Origin: Holosporales bacterium
GTDB lineage: Bacteria > Pseudomonadota > Alphaproteobacteria > BNTO01
Length of the DNA: 5,926 bases
Assembly: GCA_031290075.1 (NCBI GenBank)
Contig: JAITOG010000078.1
Span: 1 to 5,926 of the forward strand
Reading direction: 5' to 3'
Numbering within the stretch: the first letter of the stretch is position 1; each line of letters begins with the position of its first letter. Under the pieces are notes generated by a model. It saw nothing but the letters and a program-made list of their open reading frames with translations, was not told the DNA's origin and did not search any database. Shown one piece after another: positions 5,632-5,926 of the stretch. A program made the position numbers and the translations under genes.

Positions 5632-5677
5632 GTTTTACTTAATTTTTAATAAAATGCAATTATTAACCAAGTAAAAC
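5632..5677. other. Nested hairpin upstream of the right-edge gene
   Basis: An outer perfect 9-bp stem (GTTTTACTT at 5632-5640 with AAGTAAAAC at 5669-5677) encloses an inner perfect 7-bp stem (TTAATAA at 5646-5652 with TTATTAA at 5660-5666). No U-run follows on the plus strand, and no minus-strand gene to its right is visible, so it is not an obvious terminator. It could be an operator or a repeat remnant, or may be chance in AT-rich DNA. Confidence 0.35.
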
Positions 5678-5737
5678 TGGGGCATACAAGAAACCATTAT
5701 GCTTTTTAAGATTTTTAAAATATATAAAATTTTAGAT

Positions 5738-5759
5738 AAATACTTGCAAACTCCGCATT
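5738..5759 (+). promoter_or_regulatory. Shared upstream motif, copy 2
   Basis: AAATACTTGCAAA, three bases, then CGCATT. The 13-base first block is identical to the one upstream of the secreted-protein gene (1274-1286, minus strand). This copy lies 40 bases before the candidate -35 of the right-edge gene. Confidence 0.3.
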
Positions 5760-5798
5760 CCATTCTTGACTTTTTAAAAAAAATTTTTCATTTTTTAC

Positions 5799-5828
5799 TT
5801 GAAATGTAAAAAGAATTAATATTATAAT
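5799..5828 (+). promoter_or_regulatory. Sigma-70-like promoter for the right-edge gene
   Basis: TTGAAA (5799-5804) and TATAAT (5823-5828) are 18 bases apart, 5/6 and 6/6 to consensus. Transcription from about 5835 would give an untranslated leader of about 70 bases before the ATG at 5906. Confidence 0.5.
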
Positions 5829-5890
5829 ATATAATATAGAGTATATAATTATTTGTATTAATCTTACAAATTACTTACTTGGTTATTTTA

Positions 5891-5896
5891 AAGGAG
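5891..5896 (+). promoter_or_regulatory. Ribosome binding site of the right-edge gene
   Basis: AAGGAG lies nine bases upstream of the ATG at 5906, which is what supports calling that truncated reading frame a real gene. Confidence 0.75.
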
Positions 5897-5905
5897 ATAT
5901 AGGAA

Positions 5906-5926
5906 ATGAAAAGATTTTATAAAGCT
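5906..5926 (+). CDS. Start of a gene cut by the window edge
   Basis: Only seven codons are visible (MKRFYKA). A strong ribosome binding site and a good promoter upstream support a real start. The N-terminus Met-Lys-Arg-Phe would suit a signal peptide or a membrane protein, but nothing can be said about function. It is transcribed divergently from the TPR operon. Confidence 0.65.

Larger units (their letters stand above)
5160..5905. other. Divergent spacer between the TPR gene and the right-edge gene
   Basis: About 746 bases without a credible full gene. From left to right it holds the TPR operon promoter (5175-5203), a MITE-like element of 300 bp (5251-5550) with an embedded palindromic repeat (5403-5497), a nested hairpin (5632-5677), the second copy of a TTGCAA-centred motif (5738-5759), and the promoter and ribosome binding site of the plus-strand gene at 5906. 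The G+C rises visibly inside 5295-5420 relative to its flanks. Confidence 0.75.

Noticed and set aside
1..5926. tRNA or rRNA genes, CRISPR array, toxin-antitoxin pair, phage or defence genes
   Set aside because: No cloverleaf, regularly spaced repeat array or recognisable family of these kinds was found on either strand.

Overview
The window is AT-rich (about two-thirds A+T by eye) and looks like chromosomal DNA of an intracellular or host-associated alphaproteobacterium, most plausibly from the Holosporales/Rickettsiales side of the class. That placement is an inference. It rests on low G+C, long AT-rich spacers with palindromic and IS-derived repeats, a DUF2608 HAD-like protein (a family common in intracellular bacteria such as Legionella, Coxiella and Holosporales), and an alphaproteobacterial-looking MiaA. 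No marker in the window fixes the taxon.

Layout. Positions 1-232 hold no convincing gene, only a strong hairpin (164-206) just past the end of the first gene. A minus-strand gene (233-1189) encodes an unrecognised secreted protein with two nearly identical 49-residue modules. A 342-base spacer (1190-1531) carries its promoter region and a ~98-bp palindromic repeat. A minus-strand four-gene block follows, in transcription order: a TPR membrane protein of the YfgM/TPR_21 type (4230-5159), a DUF2608 HAD-like protein (3461-4237, 8-nt overlap), then after a 130-nt gap a PhzF-family protein (2482-3330) and miaA (1532-2485, ATGA overlap). The spacer at 5160-5905 holds the block's promoter, a ~300-bp MITE-like element with a second, inverted copy of the palindromic repeat inside it, and the promoter and ribosome binding site of a plus-strand gene that begins at 5906 and runs off the window.

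How the parts fit. miaA is a housekeeping tRNA-modification gene, and its four-base overlap with phzF suggests translational coupling. The TPR and DUF2608 genes are similarly linked. The two palindromic repeats lie in opposite orientations on either side of the four-gene block. The left copy has the layout of a rho-independent terminator for phzF-miaA. The least ordinary parts are the internally duplicated secreted protein, whose module copies differ almost only at amino-acid-changing sites, and the nested repeat in the right-hand spacer. I see no evidence of a defence system, CRISPR array, prophage or other complete novel system.
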